Part shown: piece after piece, positions 9,003 through 17,402 of the stretch
Layout of the letters: every line of letters begins with the position of its first letter
Position numbering within the stretch: the first letter of the stretch is position 1
Assembly: GCF_006716125.1 (NCBI RefSeq)
Contig: NZ_VFOM01000001.1
Coordinates: forward strand, 806,001-870,000
Direction of reading: 5' to 3'
Source: Homoserinimonas aerilata
GTDB lineage: Bacteria; Actinomycetota; Actinomycetes; Actinomycetales; Microbacteriaceae
Length of the DNA: 64,000 nt
Notes under the pieces: model-generated
Database searches by the model: none
What the model was told of the DNA's origin: nothing
The model's input: the letters and a program-made list of their open reading frames with translations, nothing else
Translations under genes and position numbers: made by a program

Positions 9003-9680
9003 ATGAGCGATGACGATCTCGACGCCACGAAGCGACTCACCCCAGAGCAGACGGCGACGCAGCTTGCCGGAACGGCGTTCGTGCACCTGCGCGGGGCACT
9101 GCACGCCGCATACACGACCGCCGACTTCGCCTCCGCGGCCGCACTCGTGGCGCGTGTCGGCGAGGCGGCAGACGCCCTCGACCACCACCCCGATGTGAGC
9201 CTCGGATGGGGCAGCGCCCGTTTCGTGCTCAGCTCGCACGATTCGGGCGGCGTCACCGCCAGAGATCTCGCTCTCGCGCAGCGCATCCAGGAACTCGCCG
9301 ATGCGGCGGGCGCGACGGCGGCCACCCGCGTTCCCGGCAGCTACGACATCGGAATCGACACGGTCGACGCCGACGGCATCCGCCCGTTCTGGAAGGCGGC
9401 CTTCGACTACGAGGAGCAGGACCTCGGTGAGGACGGCATCGACCTCGTCGACCCTCGCGGCGTCGCCCCCAAGATCTGGTTCCAGCGCATGGACCCGCCC
9501 CGGCTCGACCGCAATCGCATCCATTTCGATGTCTATGTTCCATTCGAGGATGCGGAGGCCCGCGTCGAGGCTGTGCTCGAGGCCGGTGGCACGCTCATGA
9601 CCGACGAGTTCGCGCCCAACTGGTGGGTGCTGGCGGATGCCGAAGGCAACGAGGTCTGCATCTGCACGAGCACGCGGTGA
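9003..9680 (+). CDS. Pterin-4a-carbinolamine dehydratase-VOC fusion protein
   Basis: A two-domain protein of 225 residues. Residues about 10-105 resemble pterin-4a-carbinolamine dehydratase: LDHHPDVSLGW is followed by SSHDSGGVTARDLALAQRI, which keeps the three active-site His positions although the usual TH is SH. Residues about 110-225 look like a vicinal-oxygen-chelate (glyoxalase-like) domain with tandem beta-alpha units (IDTVDADGIRPFWKAAF; RIHFDVYVPFEDAEARV). The start at ATG 9003 follows a GGGGG tract. The combination suggests pterin or other small-molecule chemistry, but no pterin-dependent hydroxylase is in the window. Confidence 0.8.
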   Translation: MSDDDLDATKRLTPEQTATQLAGTAFVHLRGALHAAYTTADFASAAALVARVGEAADALDHHPDVSLGWGSARFVLSSHDSGGVTARDLALAQRIQELADAAGATAATRVPGSYDIGIDTVDADGIRPFWKAAFDYEEQDLGEDGIDLVDPRGVAPKIWFQRMDPPRLDRNRIHFDVYVPFEDAEARVEAVLEAGGTLMTDEFAPNWWVLADAEGNEVCICTSTR

Positions 9681-9686
9681 GGGCTC

Positions 9687-10286
9687 TCACGCGGTGAGCG
9701 CCGCCAGCGCCATCGCCTCGAGCACGCCGCGGGTGGGCGGTGCAGATGCTGCACGCACGCTGTGCGGCGTCGAGTTGATGAGCCCGAAGACGGCCTGCAC
9801 TCGCACTCTCAGCTCCGAACGCGGTGCCTCCGGGAGCGTCAGGGCGAGCGCGTCGACCCAGAGCTCGCTGTAGCTGCGCTGCAGCCGGCGCACATCGTGT
9901 CGGGCGTCCTCTGCGAGGCTGTCGAGGTCGCGGTCCTGCACGCGGATGACGTCGGCGTCGCCGAGCGCGAAGTCGACGTGGAAGGCGACGAGCGCTGCCA
10001 GCGTGCCCGCGGCATCCGGATGCTCGTCGACGACCGCCTGTCCGCCCGCACGCAGTGAGGCGCTGACACCGACGAGAAGCTCCGTGAGCACGGCCTGCTT
10101 GCCACTGAAGTGACGGTAGACGGCGGGCCCGCTGACGCCGACGGCCGCGCCGAGCTCTTCGAGGGAGACGCGGGAGTAGCCGCGCTCGGCGAACTGGGCT
10201 GCCGCCGCCGTGAGCAGGGCGGTGCGGCGCTCGGCCTTGGCCTGGCTGCGGGGGGTGCCGGCCTCGCCCTGGGGGATCGCCGTCAT
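9687..10286 (-). CDS. TetR family regulator of the leucine operon
   Basis: A TetR-family repressor of 199 residues. The N-terminal helix-turn-helix (AAAQFAERGYSRVSLEELGAAVGVSGPAVYRHFSGKQAVL, residues about 30-70) is canonical; the C-terminal ligand domain is variable as usual. The start at ATG 10286 follows AAGGAG with six bases spacing. It is divergent from the carboxylase operon at 10479, and TetR proteins in this position commonly sense acyl-CoA intermediates, so control of leucine catabolism is inferred. The inverted repeat at 10422-10439 is a candidate operator. Confidence 0.88.
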   Translation of the reverse strand: MTAIPQGEAGTPRSQAKAERRTALLTAAAAQFAERGYSRVSLEELGAAVGVSGPAVYRHFSGKQAVLTELLVGVSASLRAGGQAVVDEHPDAAGTLAALVAFHVDFALGDADVIRVQDRDLDSLAEDARHDVRRLQRSYSELWVDALALTLPEAPRSELRVRVQAVFGLINSTPHSVRAASAPPTRGVLEAMALAALTA

Positions 10287-10323
10287 CGCTGCTCCTTGCC
10301 GGTCTGGTCAAGTCTGGTCTGGT

Positions 10324-10375
10324 CTGGTCTCGAGACTGTCGCGCCAGAGCGCGACACCTCGACCAGCGGGTGGCT
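10324..10375. repeat. REP-like intergenic palindrome
   Basis: An imperfect long palindrome lies between tetR and accD1. Its core is a perfect hairpin GTCGCGC-caga-GCGCGAC (10338-10355), flanked by CTGGTCTCGAG on the left and CTCGACCAG on the right. The right arm CCTCGACCAGCGGGTGGC recurs with one change at 23677-23694, so this is a dispersed element rather than a terminator; no T-tract follows. Three TCTGG units lie just upstream (10313-10327). Confidence 0.6.
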
Positions 10376-10421
10376 CTGGAGGGCGTTCCCTCGACCCGCG
10401 GTTTCTGTTATCGTAGCATTC

Positions 10422-10439
10422 AGTTAGCCACCATTAACT
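10422..10439. promoter_or_regulatory. Candidate TetR operator
   Basis: AGTTA-N8-TAACT is an inverted repeat with five-base arms, 40 bases upstream of accD1 and next to the divergent tetR gene. Its place in the promoter of the operon fits a TetR-type operator. Binding is inferred, not seen. Confidence 0.45.
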
Positions 10440-10478
10440 CGATTGCAGCCACAAGCTGCTCACCTTCGAAAGCGATCA

Positions 10479-12086
10479 ATGAAGACGCTTCAGAGCCGAA
10501 TCGACACCAGCGGCGAGGCATTCGCCGCCAATGCCGTTGCCCAGGCGGCCCTCGTCGATGAGCTCCGAGAGCGGCTCGCGGCTGCCGCACTGGGTGGCCC
10601 TGAAAGCTCCCGGCAGCGCCATGTCGCCCGGGGCAAGCTGCTGCCGCGCGAGCGCATCGACCGGCTGCTCGACACGGGCAGCCCCTTCCTCGAGATCGCC
10701 CCGCTCGCCGCGAACGGCCTCTACGGCGACGAGGTCCCCGGCGCGGGGGTGGTCGCCGGCGTCGGGCTCGTTCACGGCAGGCCCGTGCTCGTCATCGCGA
10801 ACGATGCGACGGTCAAGGGCGGCAGCTATCATCCGCTCACCGTCAAGAAGCATCTGCGGGCGCAGGAGATCGCGCTCGAGAACAGGCTGCCCTGCATCTG
10901 TCTGGTCGACTCGGGCGGGGCGTTCCTGCCGCTGCAGGATGAGGTGTTCCCCGACCGCGACCACTTCGGCCGCATCTTCTACAACCAGGCCCGGATGTCG
11001 GCGGCTGGCATCCCGCAGCTGGCCGCGGTGCTGGGCTCCTGCACGGCAGGCGGCGCGTATGTTCCGGCGATGAGCGACGAGACGGTCATCGTGCGGGGTC
11101 AGGGCACGATCTTCCTCGGCGGGCCGCCGCTCGTGAAGGCCGCGATCGGCGAGATCGTCACCGCGGAGGAGCTTGGCGGTGGCGAGGTGCACGCGAGCGT
11201 CTCCGGCGTTGTCGATCATCTGGCGGAAAACGACGACCACGCGCTGCAGATCATGCGCGACATCGTCGAGACGCTGCCCGCGCCGCTTCCGGATGCCTGG
11301 CAGCGGCTCGAATCGCGGCCGCCGCTGGTCGACGAGTCGCAGCTGTACGGGGCTGTTCCCGTCGATGTGCAGGGGCAGTACGACGTGCGCGAGGTCATTG
11401 CTCGGCTGGTCGACGCATCCGAGTTCCATGAGTTCAAGGCCGGCTACGGGGAGACGCTCGTGACGGGTTTCGCTCGCATCGATGGGCATCCTGTCGGCAT
11501 CGTTGCGAACAACGGCATTCTGTTCAGCGAGTCCGCTCAGAAGGGCGCCCATTTCATCGAGCTGTGCGACCAGCGAGGTACCCCGCTCGTGTTCCTGCAG
11601 AACATCTCGGGCTTCATGGTGGGTCGGGATGCGGAGGCGGGCGGTATCGCCAAGCACGGCGCGAAGATGGTGACGGCGGTGGCGACGACGCGGGTGCCGA
11701 AGCTGACGGTCGTCATCGGCGGCTCCTTCGGCGCGGGCAACTATTCGATGTGCGGGCGCGCCTACAGCCCCCGCTTTCTGTGGATGTGGCCCGCGGCACG
11801 CGTGAGCGTGATGGGTGGCCCGCAGGCGGCGGCCGTGCTGTCGACGATCCGGCGCGAGCAGTTGGAGGCGCGCGGCGAGGAGTGGTCTGCCGAGGATGAG
11901 GCGGCGTTCCGGCAGCCGATCGCCGAGCAGTACGAGCGGCAGGGCAGCCCCTACTATTCGACGGCCCGGCTGTGGGATGACGGCATCATCGACCCGGCAG
12001 ACACCCGCCGGGTGCTCGGCCTCGCGCTCGGCGTGTGCGCGGGAGCACCGCTGCCCGATCCGGCTTTCGGCCTGTTCAGGATGTGA
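10479..12086 (+). CDS. accD1: Methylcrotonyl-CoA carboxylase carboxyltransferase (beta) subunit
   Basis: An acyl-CoA carboxyltransferase of 535 residues, the usual length for 3-methylcrotonyl-CoA carboxylase beta. It transfers CO2 from carboxybiotin to the acyl-CoA. Both crotonase-like halves are complete: [33 protein letters not shown] in the N-half and [26 protein letters not shown] followed by [16 protein letters not shown] in the C-half, which are typical of the MCC rather than the propionyl-CoA branch. ATG 10479 is chosen to fit family length; the ribosome site is weak. It is first gene of the leucine operon and is followed 16 bases later by accA1. Confidence 0.92.
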   Translation: MKTLQSRIDTSGEAFAANAVAQAALVDELRERLAAAALGGPESSRQRHVARGKLLPRERIDRLLDTGSPFLEIAPLAANGLYGDEVPGAGVVAGVGLVHGRPVLVIANDATVKGGSYHPLTVKKHLRAQEIALENRLPCICLVDSGGAFLPLQDEVFPDRDHFGRIFYNQARMSAAGIPQLAAVLGSCTAGGAYVPAMSDETVIVRGQGTIFLGGPPLVKAAIGEIVTAEELGGGEVHASVSGVVDHLAENDDHALQIMRDIVETLPAPLPDAWQRLESRPPLVDESQLYGAVPVDVQGQYDVREVIARLVDASEFHEFKAGYGETLVTGFARIDGHPVGIVANNGILFSESAQKGAHFIELCDQRGTPLVFLQNISGFMVGRDAEAGGIAKHGAKMVTAVATTRVPKLTVVIGGSFGAGNYSMCGRAYSPRFLWMWPAARVSVMGGPQAAAVLSTIRREQLEARGEEWSAEDEAAFRQPIAEQYERQGSPYYSTARLWDDGIIDPADTRRVLGLALGVCAGAPLPDPAFGLFRM

Positions 12087-12102
12087 CGCGGTGACGAAAT
12101 CG

Positions 12103-14082
12103 ATGAGCCGCTTCGGCTCGGTGCTGGTCGCCAACCGCGGGGAGATCGCGTGCCGTGTCATCCGCACGCTGCAGGCCCTGGGCATCCGTTCGGTCGCCGT
12201 CTTCAGTGATGCGGATCGCGACGCCCTGCACGTGAGGATGGCGGATGCCGCTGTGCGACTCGGCGCGGCCCCCGCCCGCGAGAGTTATCTCAACGTCGCT
12301 GCGGTCATGGCGGCCGCGCGGGCAGAGCGGGTCGATGCGGTGCATCCGGGGTACGGGTTCCTCTCGGAGAGTCCTGAGCTGGCGCGCGCCTGCGCCGAGG
12401 CCGGCATCGTGTTCGTGGGGCCGCCCGTTGCCGCGATCGAGCTGATGGGCGACAAGATGCGCGCGAAGGCCCATGTCGCAGGCCACGGCGTGGCCGTGAT
12501 CCCGGGCGCGGGGGAGCCGGGTATGTCCGATGCCGAGCTCGCGGTGGCCGCGGATGCTGTGGGCTATCCGCTCATCGTGAAGCCGTCTGCCGGTGGCGGG
12601 GGCAAGGGTATGCAGCTCGTCGACGACGCTGCCGGGCTGCCGGATGCGCTCGCGACGGCACGCCGAATCGCCCGCGCGGCCTTCGGTGACGATGCGCTGC
12701 TCGTCGAGAGGTTCCTGTCGCGGCCGCGCCACATCGAGGTGCAGGTGCTTGCGGATGCGCACGGCGGCGTCGTGCATCTGGGCGAGCGCGAATGCTCTCT
12801 GCAGCGCCGGCACCAGAAGGTCGTGGAGGAGTCGCCCTCGCCGCTCGTTGGTGCGGACGAGGGGCTGCGGCAGCGGATGGGGCTGGCAGCCTGCGACGTC
12901 GCACGCAGCGCAGGCTACACGGGCGTCGGCACGGTCGAGTTCCTCGTCTCGGCGGATCGGCCCGAGGAGTTCTTCTTCATGGAGATGAACACCCGGCTGC
13001 AGGTGGAGCATCCCGTGACCGAGCTCGTCTGCACGATCGCCGGGCGTCCGCTCGACCTCGTCGAGCAGCAACTGCGGGTCGCGGCAGGGGAGCCGCTCGG
13101 CTTCGCCCAGTCGGATGTCGCGCTCAGCGGTCACGCGATCGAGGCCCGCGTGTACGCCGAAGACCCCGACACCGGATTCCTGCCGTCGACGGGCACCGCG
13201 CTCTCCCTCCGCGAGCCGAGCGGTGACGGCATCCGTGTCGACAGCGCGCTCTACGCGGGCATGCCCGTCACCGCCGACTACGACCCGATGCTCTCCAAGA
13301 TCAGCGCGTGGGGTGCCGATCGCGCGCAGGCTCTCGGCCGCCTCGACCGTGCCCTCGCCGACACGCTGCTGCTCGGCCTGCACAGCAACATTGCGTTCCT
13401 GCGCGCGCTGCTCGCCGACCCCGCAGTGGGGGCGGGCGAACTCGACACGGGGCTCATCGGCCGGATGCTCGACGACGCCCACGAGACGGGTCACGAATTC
13501 AGCGCACTGGGCGAGGAGGCGCTGCCCGCAGCCGCGGCGCTCCTGTGGCACGGCTCGCCTTGGAATAGCGCACAAGCAGGCCCGCGCCCCGGCCCGCACC
13601 CCGACCTGTGGCACCGCCGCGACGGCTGGCGCCTCGGCCGGCACCGCCCGCCGGAGATCATGCTGGAGACCAGCGGTATGCGGCAGCTGGTGCCCGTCCC
13701 CGAGGAGGCCCCGCACGGCTTCGATGCCGCCCGCGACGGCGACGCGGTCTGGCTGGGCCGCGGAGGAGCATCCGCCCGATTCCGGCGCGTGCACCGCCAC
13801 GAGCTGCTCGCGGAGACGCTCGCGCAGCTCGACCGCCCGAAGGGAGCAGCGGCCCCAGAAGTGCGCTCGCCCATGCCGGGCACCATCGTGACCGTCACCG
13901 TCGCATCCGGCGACAGCGTCACGGCAGGGCAGGTGGTCGCCACGGTCGAGGCGATGAAGATGGAGCACCGCCTGCTCGCAACAGTCGACGGCGTCGTGAC
14001 AATCGGCGCCGCAGAAGGCGACCCGGTCAGACAAGGCCAGGTGATCGCCACGATCGCTCCTCACGAAGGAGAAGGGAACTGA
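12103..14082 (+). CDS. accA1: Methylcrotonyl-CoA carboxylase biotin-carrying (alpha) subunit
   Basis: A biotin carboxylase-BCCP fusion of 659 residues that carboxylates biotin with ATP and bicarbonate and delivers it to AccD1. Residues 1-450 form the carboxylase: [22 protein letters not shown], the ATP-grasp loop [11 protein letters not shown] and [14 protein letters not shown]. The C-terminal 65 residues are the carrier domain with VEAMKMEHR, the Lys being the biotinylation site. GTG 12091 is a possible earlier start; ATG 12103 has GGTGA upstream. It ends one base before the dehydrogenase start. Confidence 0.92.
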   Translation: MSRFGSVLVANRGEIACRVIRTLQALGIRSVAVFSDADRDALHVRMADAAVRLGAAPARESYLNVAAVMAAARAERVDAVHPGYGFLSESPELARACAEAGIVFVGPPVAAIELMGDKMRAKAHVAGHGVAVIPGAGEPGMSDAELAVAADAVGYPLIVKPSAGGGGKGMQLVDDAAGLPDALATARRIARAAFGDDALLVERFLSRPRHIEVQVLADAHGGVVHLGERECSLQRRHQKVVEESPSPLVGADEGLRQRMGLAACDVARSAGYTGVGTVEFLVSADRPEEFFFMEMNTRLQVEHPVTELVCTIAGRPLDLVEQQLRVAAGEPLGFAQSDVALSGHAIEARVYAEDPDTGFLPSTGTALSLREPSGDGIRVDSALYAGMPVTADYDPMLSKISAWGADRAQALGRLDRALADTLLLGLHSNIAFLRALLADPAVGAGELDTGLIGRMLDDAHETGHEFSALGEEALPAAAALLWHGSPWNSAQAGPRPGPHPDLWHRRDGWRLGRHRPPEIMLETSGMRQLVPVPEEAPHGFDAARDGDAVWLGRGGASARFRRVHRHELLAETLAQLDRPKGAAAPEVRSPMPGTIVTVTVASGDSVTAGQVVATVEAMKMEHRLLATVDGVVTIGAAEGDPVRQGQVIATIAPHEGEGN

Positions 14083-14083
14083 G

Positions 14084-15250
14084 ATGGGTCACCACCTGAC
14101 AGAACAGCAGCAGGCGCTCAGCGACGAGGTGCGCGACTTCGCCGACACCGTCGTCGCGCCCGCCGCGTACGAGTACGACACCAAGCGCGAGCTGCCGTAC
14201 GACATCATCGCCGAGATGGGGCGGATGGGCTTGTTCGGGCTGCCATTCCCGAAGGAGTACGGCGGGCAGGGTCGACCGTATTTCGATCTGTGCATCGCCG
14301 TGGAGCAGCTCGCCCGGGCCGACCAGTCCATAGCGGTCACCCTGGAGGCGGGGGTGGGGCTCGGCGCGATGCCCGTGTACCGCAGCGGCACCGAGGAGCA
14401 GCGGCAGGAGTGGCTGCCCATGCTCGCGCGCGGAGAGGCGCTCGGGGCCTTCGGCCTGACAGAGGCGGATGCGGGCAGCGATGCCGCAGGAACCAAGACG
14501 ACAGCGCGGCTCGACGGCGGCGACTGGGTCATCAACGGCACCAAGCAGTTCATCACCAACTCGGGCACCCGCATCACGCGGCTGGTGACGATCACCGCCG
14601 TCACCGGCGAGTCGACGCGCGCCGACGGCAGCACCGCGAAGGAGCTCACCGCCATCATCGTGCCGGCCGGAACCCCCGGCCTGACCGTGGAGCCCTCCTA
14701 CGACAAGGTCGGATGGCACACCAGCGACACGCATCCGCTCACCCTGCGCGATGTGCGCGTGCCCGAAGCCAACCTGCTGGGGGAGCGTGGCCGCGGCTTC
14801 GCCAACTTCATCCAGACCCTCGACGAGGGCAGGGTCGCGTTCGCCGCCCTCTGCTCGGGCGCCGCACACGGCTGCCTGGAGGAGGCGATCCGTTACGCGA
14901 AGAAGCGCAACGTGTTCGGGCATCCGATCGGTCAGAACCAGCACATCAACTTCACGATCGCCCGCATGCAGTCGCGCGCGCACTCGGCGCAGCTGGCCTG
15001 GCAGGATGCCGCCCTGCGGCTCGATCGCGGGCTGCCGTTCAAGATGCAGGCCAGCCTGGCGAAGCTCATCAGCAGCGAGGCCGCCATGGCGAACGCCCGC
15101 GATGCGGCGCAGATCTTCGGCGGCTACGGTTTCATGAACGAGAACGCGGTCGCGCGGCACTACCGGGATGCGAAGATCCTGGAGATCGGCGAAGGCACAA
15201 CCGAGGTGCAGCTGATGGTGATCGCGCGCGAGCTGGGGTTCCGACCGTGA
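14084..15250 (+). CDS. fadE19: Acyl-CoA dehydrogenase (isovaleryl-CoA branch)
   Basis: A flavin acyl-CoA dehydrogenase of 388 residues. Landmarks are EADAGSDAAG in the middle beta domain and YRDAKILEIGEGTTEVQ near the C-terminus, where the Glu of EGT occupies the MCAD-type catalytic base position. In classical isovaleryl-CoA dehydrogenase the base sits elsewhere, so the active site is of the short/medium-chain type. Context (between MCC and the MaoC/CitE pair, as in M. tuberculosis fadE19) still points to isovaleryl-CoA or a similar branched substrate. ATG 14084 has AAGGAGAAGGG upstream and follows the accA1 stop directly. The symbol is by synteny. Confidence 0.85.
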   Translation: MGHHLTEQQQALSDEVRDFADTVVAPAAYEYDTKRELPYDIIAEMGRMGLFGLPFPKEYGGQGRPYFDLCIAVEQLARADQSIAVTLEAGVGLGAMPVYRSGTEEQRQEWLPMLARGEALGAFGLTEADAGSDAAGTKTTARLDGGDWVINGTKQFITNSGTRITRLVTITAVTGESTRADGSTAKELTAIIVPAGTPGLTVEPSYDKVGWHTSDTHPLTLRDVRVPEANLLGERGRGFANFIQTLDEGRVAFAALCSGAAHGCLEEAIRYAKKRNVFGHPIGQNQHINFTIARMQSRAHSAQLAWQDAALRLDRGLPFKMQASLAKLISSEAAMANARDAAQIFGGYGFMNENAVARHYRDAKILEIGEGTTEVQLMVIARELGFRP

Positions 15251-15260
15251 AAGGCAGGCC

Positions 15261-15725
15261 ATGAAGGAGATCGAGCAGCGGGGCCTCTGGTTCGAGGAGT
15301 TCGACGAGGACGCCGTCTACCTGCACAGGCCGGGGCGCACCATCACGGAGGCCGACAATGTGCTCTTCACGACGCTCACCATGAACACGCAGTCGCTTCA
15401 TCTCGACGCTGCGTGGTCGGCCGGGCAGCCCTTCGGGCAGCGTCTCGTCAACTCGATGCTGACGCTGTCGACCATGGTGGGGTCATCCGTCGCCCAGCTG
15501 ACGCAGGGCACGATCGTCGCCAATCTCGGCTTCGAGCGGGTCGAGTTTCCGGCGCCGCTGTTTCACGGCGACACGCTGTACTCCGAGACGCGCGTGCTCG
15601 CGAAGCGGCTGTCGAAGTCGCGGCCGGGGCAGGGCATCGTCACACTCGAACACACGGGCCGCAACCACGATGGCACTGTCGTGGGGGTGGCGGTGCGCTC
15701 TACTCTTGTTCAGTGCGCTCCATGA
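15261..15725 (+). CDS. MaoC-like hydratase (methylglutaconyl/itaconyl-CoA type)
   Basis: A hotdog-fold MaoC protein of 154 residues. The hydratase region ITEADNVLFTTLTMNTQSLHLD keeps the family Asp/His pair, and the C-terminal half carries the hotdog core. The orthologue in the same position in M. tuberculosis (Rv2499c) hydrates itaconyl-CoA and methylglutaconyl-CoA; I infer the same here, giving 3-hydroxy-3-methylglutaryl-CoA for the next enzyme. It starts 10 bases after the dehydrogenase and overlaps the lyase gene by ATGA. Confidence 0.82.
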   Translation: MKEIEQRGLWFEEFDEDAVYLHRPGRTITEADNVLFTTLTMNTQSLHLDAAWSAGQPFGQRLVNSMLTLSTMVGSSVAQLTQGTIVANLGFERVEFPAPLFHGDTLYSETRVLAKRLSKSRPGQGIVTLEHTGRNHDGTVVGVAVRSTLVQCAP

Positions 15726-16528
15726 CATTTGCGATGGGTCCTGCCATCCTCTTCTGCCCCGCCGACCGCCCCGAACGCTACGAGAAGGCCGCAGAGCGCG
15801 CGGATGCCGTCATCCTCGATCTTGAGGACGCCGTCGCGCCCGCAGCGAAGGCCGCCGCCCGCGAGAGCCTTTTCAAAGTCAAGCTCGACCCGGCCCGCAC
15901 CATCGTGCGCGTCAACCGGGCCGACGGCGAGCACTTCGCCGCCGATCTGGCCGCGCTCGCCCAGACCGGTTACCGCACGGTGATGCTGGCCAAGGCCGAA
16001 TCGGAGAGGGAGCTGCTGCCGCTCGCCGACTATGCGGTCATCGCGCTCATCGAGACCGCCATCGGCGTGCAGGAGGCGCCGCGCATCGCGGCCGCCTCGA
16101 ACGCCGTCGGCCTCATGTGGGGAGCGGAGGACCTCATCGTCTCGCTCGGCGGAACCGGCAGCAGGCACCCGGACGGCTCCTATCGGGATGTCGCCCGCCA
16201 CGCGCGGGCGAGCGTTCTGCTGGCCGCCGGCGCGCAGGGCAAGGCGGCGATCGACGCGGTGCACGTCGACATCTCCGACACGGACGGGCTGTCGGCGGAG
16301 GCGACGGATGCCGCAGCGAGTGGCTTCACGGCGACCGCCTGCATCCACCCCAGCCAGGTTCCTGTGATCCGCGAGGCGTACCGGCCGAACCCCGACGAGG
16401 TCGCCTGGGCGCGCCACGTCGTGGAGGCGGCGGCCCAGCACGGCGGCGCGTTCAAGCTGGACGGACGGATGGTCGACGAGCCGGTCATCCGCCACGCCGA
16501 GCGCATGCTGCGCCGCGCACAGGCCTGA
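15722..16528 (+). CDS. CitE-like CoA-ester lyase (HMG-CoA/citramalyl-CoA lyase)
   Basis: An HpcH/HpaI/CitE family TIM-barrel lyase of 268 residues. Visible are LFCPADRPERYEKA, ILDLEDAVAP (metal-binding Glu/Asp), ALIETAIGVQEAPRIA and WGAEDLIVSLGG, and the substrate-loop CIHPSQV. It cleaves beta-hydroxyacyl-CoAs; Rv2498c, in the same gene order, is a bifunctional (R)-citramalyl-CoA and (R)-HMG-CoA lyase, which would complete leucine degradation to acetoacetate and acetyl-CoA and also itaconate breakdown. ATG 15722 overlaps the MaoC stop; ATG 15734 is an alternative. Last gene of the operon. Confidence 0.85.
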   Translation: MTFAMGPAILFCPADRPERYEKAAERADAVILDLEDAVAPAAKAAARESLFKVKLDPARTIVRVNRADGEHFAADLAALAQTGYRTVMLAKAESERELLPLADYAVIALIETAIGVQEAPRIAAASNAVGLMWGAEDLIVSLGGTGSRHPDGSYRDVARHARASVLLAAGAQGKAAIDAVHVDISDTDGLSAEATDAAASGFTATACIHPSQVPVIREAYRPNPDEVAWARHVVEAAAQHGGAFKLDGRMVDEPVIRHAERMLRRAQA

Positions 16529-16550
16529 GCCTCGGGCGGGGCAGGCGAAA

Positions 16551-17318
16551 CTAGGCGCGTCCCCGGATGCGGCGGCTCAGCGTCTCGGCTGCGGAGCGCA
16601 CGGCGCGACCCAGACGCATCCGCTCCGCATCGTCGACGGATGCTCCCCTGAAGGTGAGGCCGACGGATGCCGCAGGGTAGTCATTGTGGTCAAGCACGGG
16701 CGCCGCGACGGAGGCATAGGGGAGCGTGATGTCACCATCCTCGGTGGCCCAGCCGCGCTCCCGGGTCTCCTCGAGCATCCGCTGCAGCTCGGCGGTCGTC
16801 GACGGGCCGTGTGAGGTGCGCCGCGGCAGGGGCGCGTCTACCGAATAGATGGCCTCGAACTGGGCGGGTGGCAGCGCCGCGAGCATGGAGCGCCCCGTCG
16901 CGGTGAGATGGGCGGGCAGCCGAACCCCGATGCTCGTGACCACGGCGGGCGCGCGGGCCGCCGCGATCTTCGAGGCGTAGACGACGTCGTCGTGCTGCAG
17001 CAGGCCGAGGTGGGCCACGAGCGGGCGCTTCGTCTCGGCGACGAGCCGTTCGAGTACGGGGCCGGCGAGGCGGGCGAGCGTGTTCGATGCGAGAACGGAG
17101 GAGCCGATCTCGCCGAGCAGTGCGCCGAGCGCGTAGCCCTGATGTTCGGGCGAGTGGATGACGAAGCCCTCGTCCTGCAGGGTGCGCAGCAGCTGGTAGG
17201 TGGAGGAGCGCGGCAGTCCCAGCTCGCGGGCGATCGTCGCCGCGCGCACGGGGCCGCTGCGGGCGGCGAGCAGGCGGATGACGCGCAGAGTGTCACGCGC
17301 GGCGGGAACGGTGCCCAT
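16551..17318 (-). CDS. hutR: IclR family regulator of histidine utilisation
   Basis: An IclR-type regulator of 255 residues: winged helix at about 5-65 (TIARELGLPRSSTYQLLRTLQDEGFV), effector domain at about 80-250. ATG 17318 has GGGAGG four bases upstream; the in-frame ATG at 17330 lacks one. It is divergent from hutH, with a perfect palindrome between them that matches the HutR motif described for corynebacteria (TCTGG-AT-rich-CCAGA, from memory). There HutR activates the hut genes, and its site here, well upstream of the hutH -10, also suits an activator. Confidence 0.88.
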   Translation of the reverse strand: MGTVPAARDTLRVIRLLAARSGPVRAATIARELGLPRSSTYQLLRTLQDEGFVIHSPEHQGYALGALLGEIGSSVLASNTLARLAGPVLERLVAETKRPLVAHLGLLQHDDVVYASKIAAARAPAVVTSIGVRLPAHLTATGRSMLAALPPAQFEAIYSVDAPLPRRTSHGPSTTAELQRMLEETRERGWATEDGDITLPYASVAAPVLDHNDYPAASVGLTFRGASVDDAERMRLGRAVRSAAETLSRRIRGRA

Positions 17319-17330
17319 GAGGCCTCCCAT

Positions 17331-17348
17331 TGTCTGGTATCCCAGACA
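17331..17348. promoter_or_regulatory. HutR operator
   Basis: TGTCTGGTATCCCAGACA is an uninterrupted inverted repeat with seven-base arms around TATC, just 13 bases before the hutR start and about 55 bases before hutH. It contains TCTGG-N4-CCAGA, the core described for IclR-type HutR in Corynebacterium. Dual control of hutR and hutHUGI is inferred. Confidence 0.75.
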
Positions 17349-17402
17349 CTACTGACGGTTTCAGTCTGCCGCAACGCGCATCCGCGGTGTCTGATGGGAG
17401 GC

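Noticed and set aside
12076..14064. 662-codon open frame antisense to the carboxylase alpha gene
   Set aside because: High-GC shadow ORF: it has no ribosome site or family motif and the opposite frame encodes a complete known enzyme.
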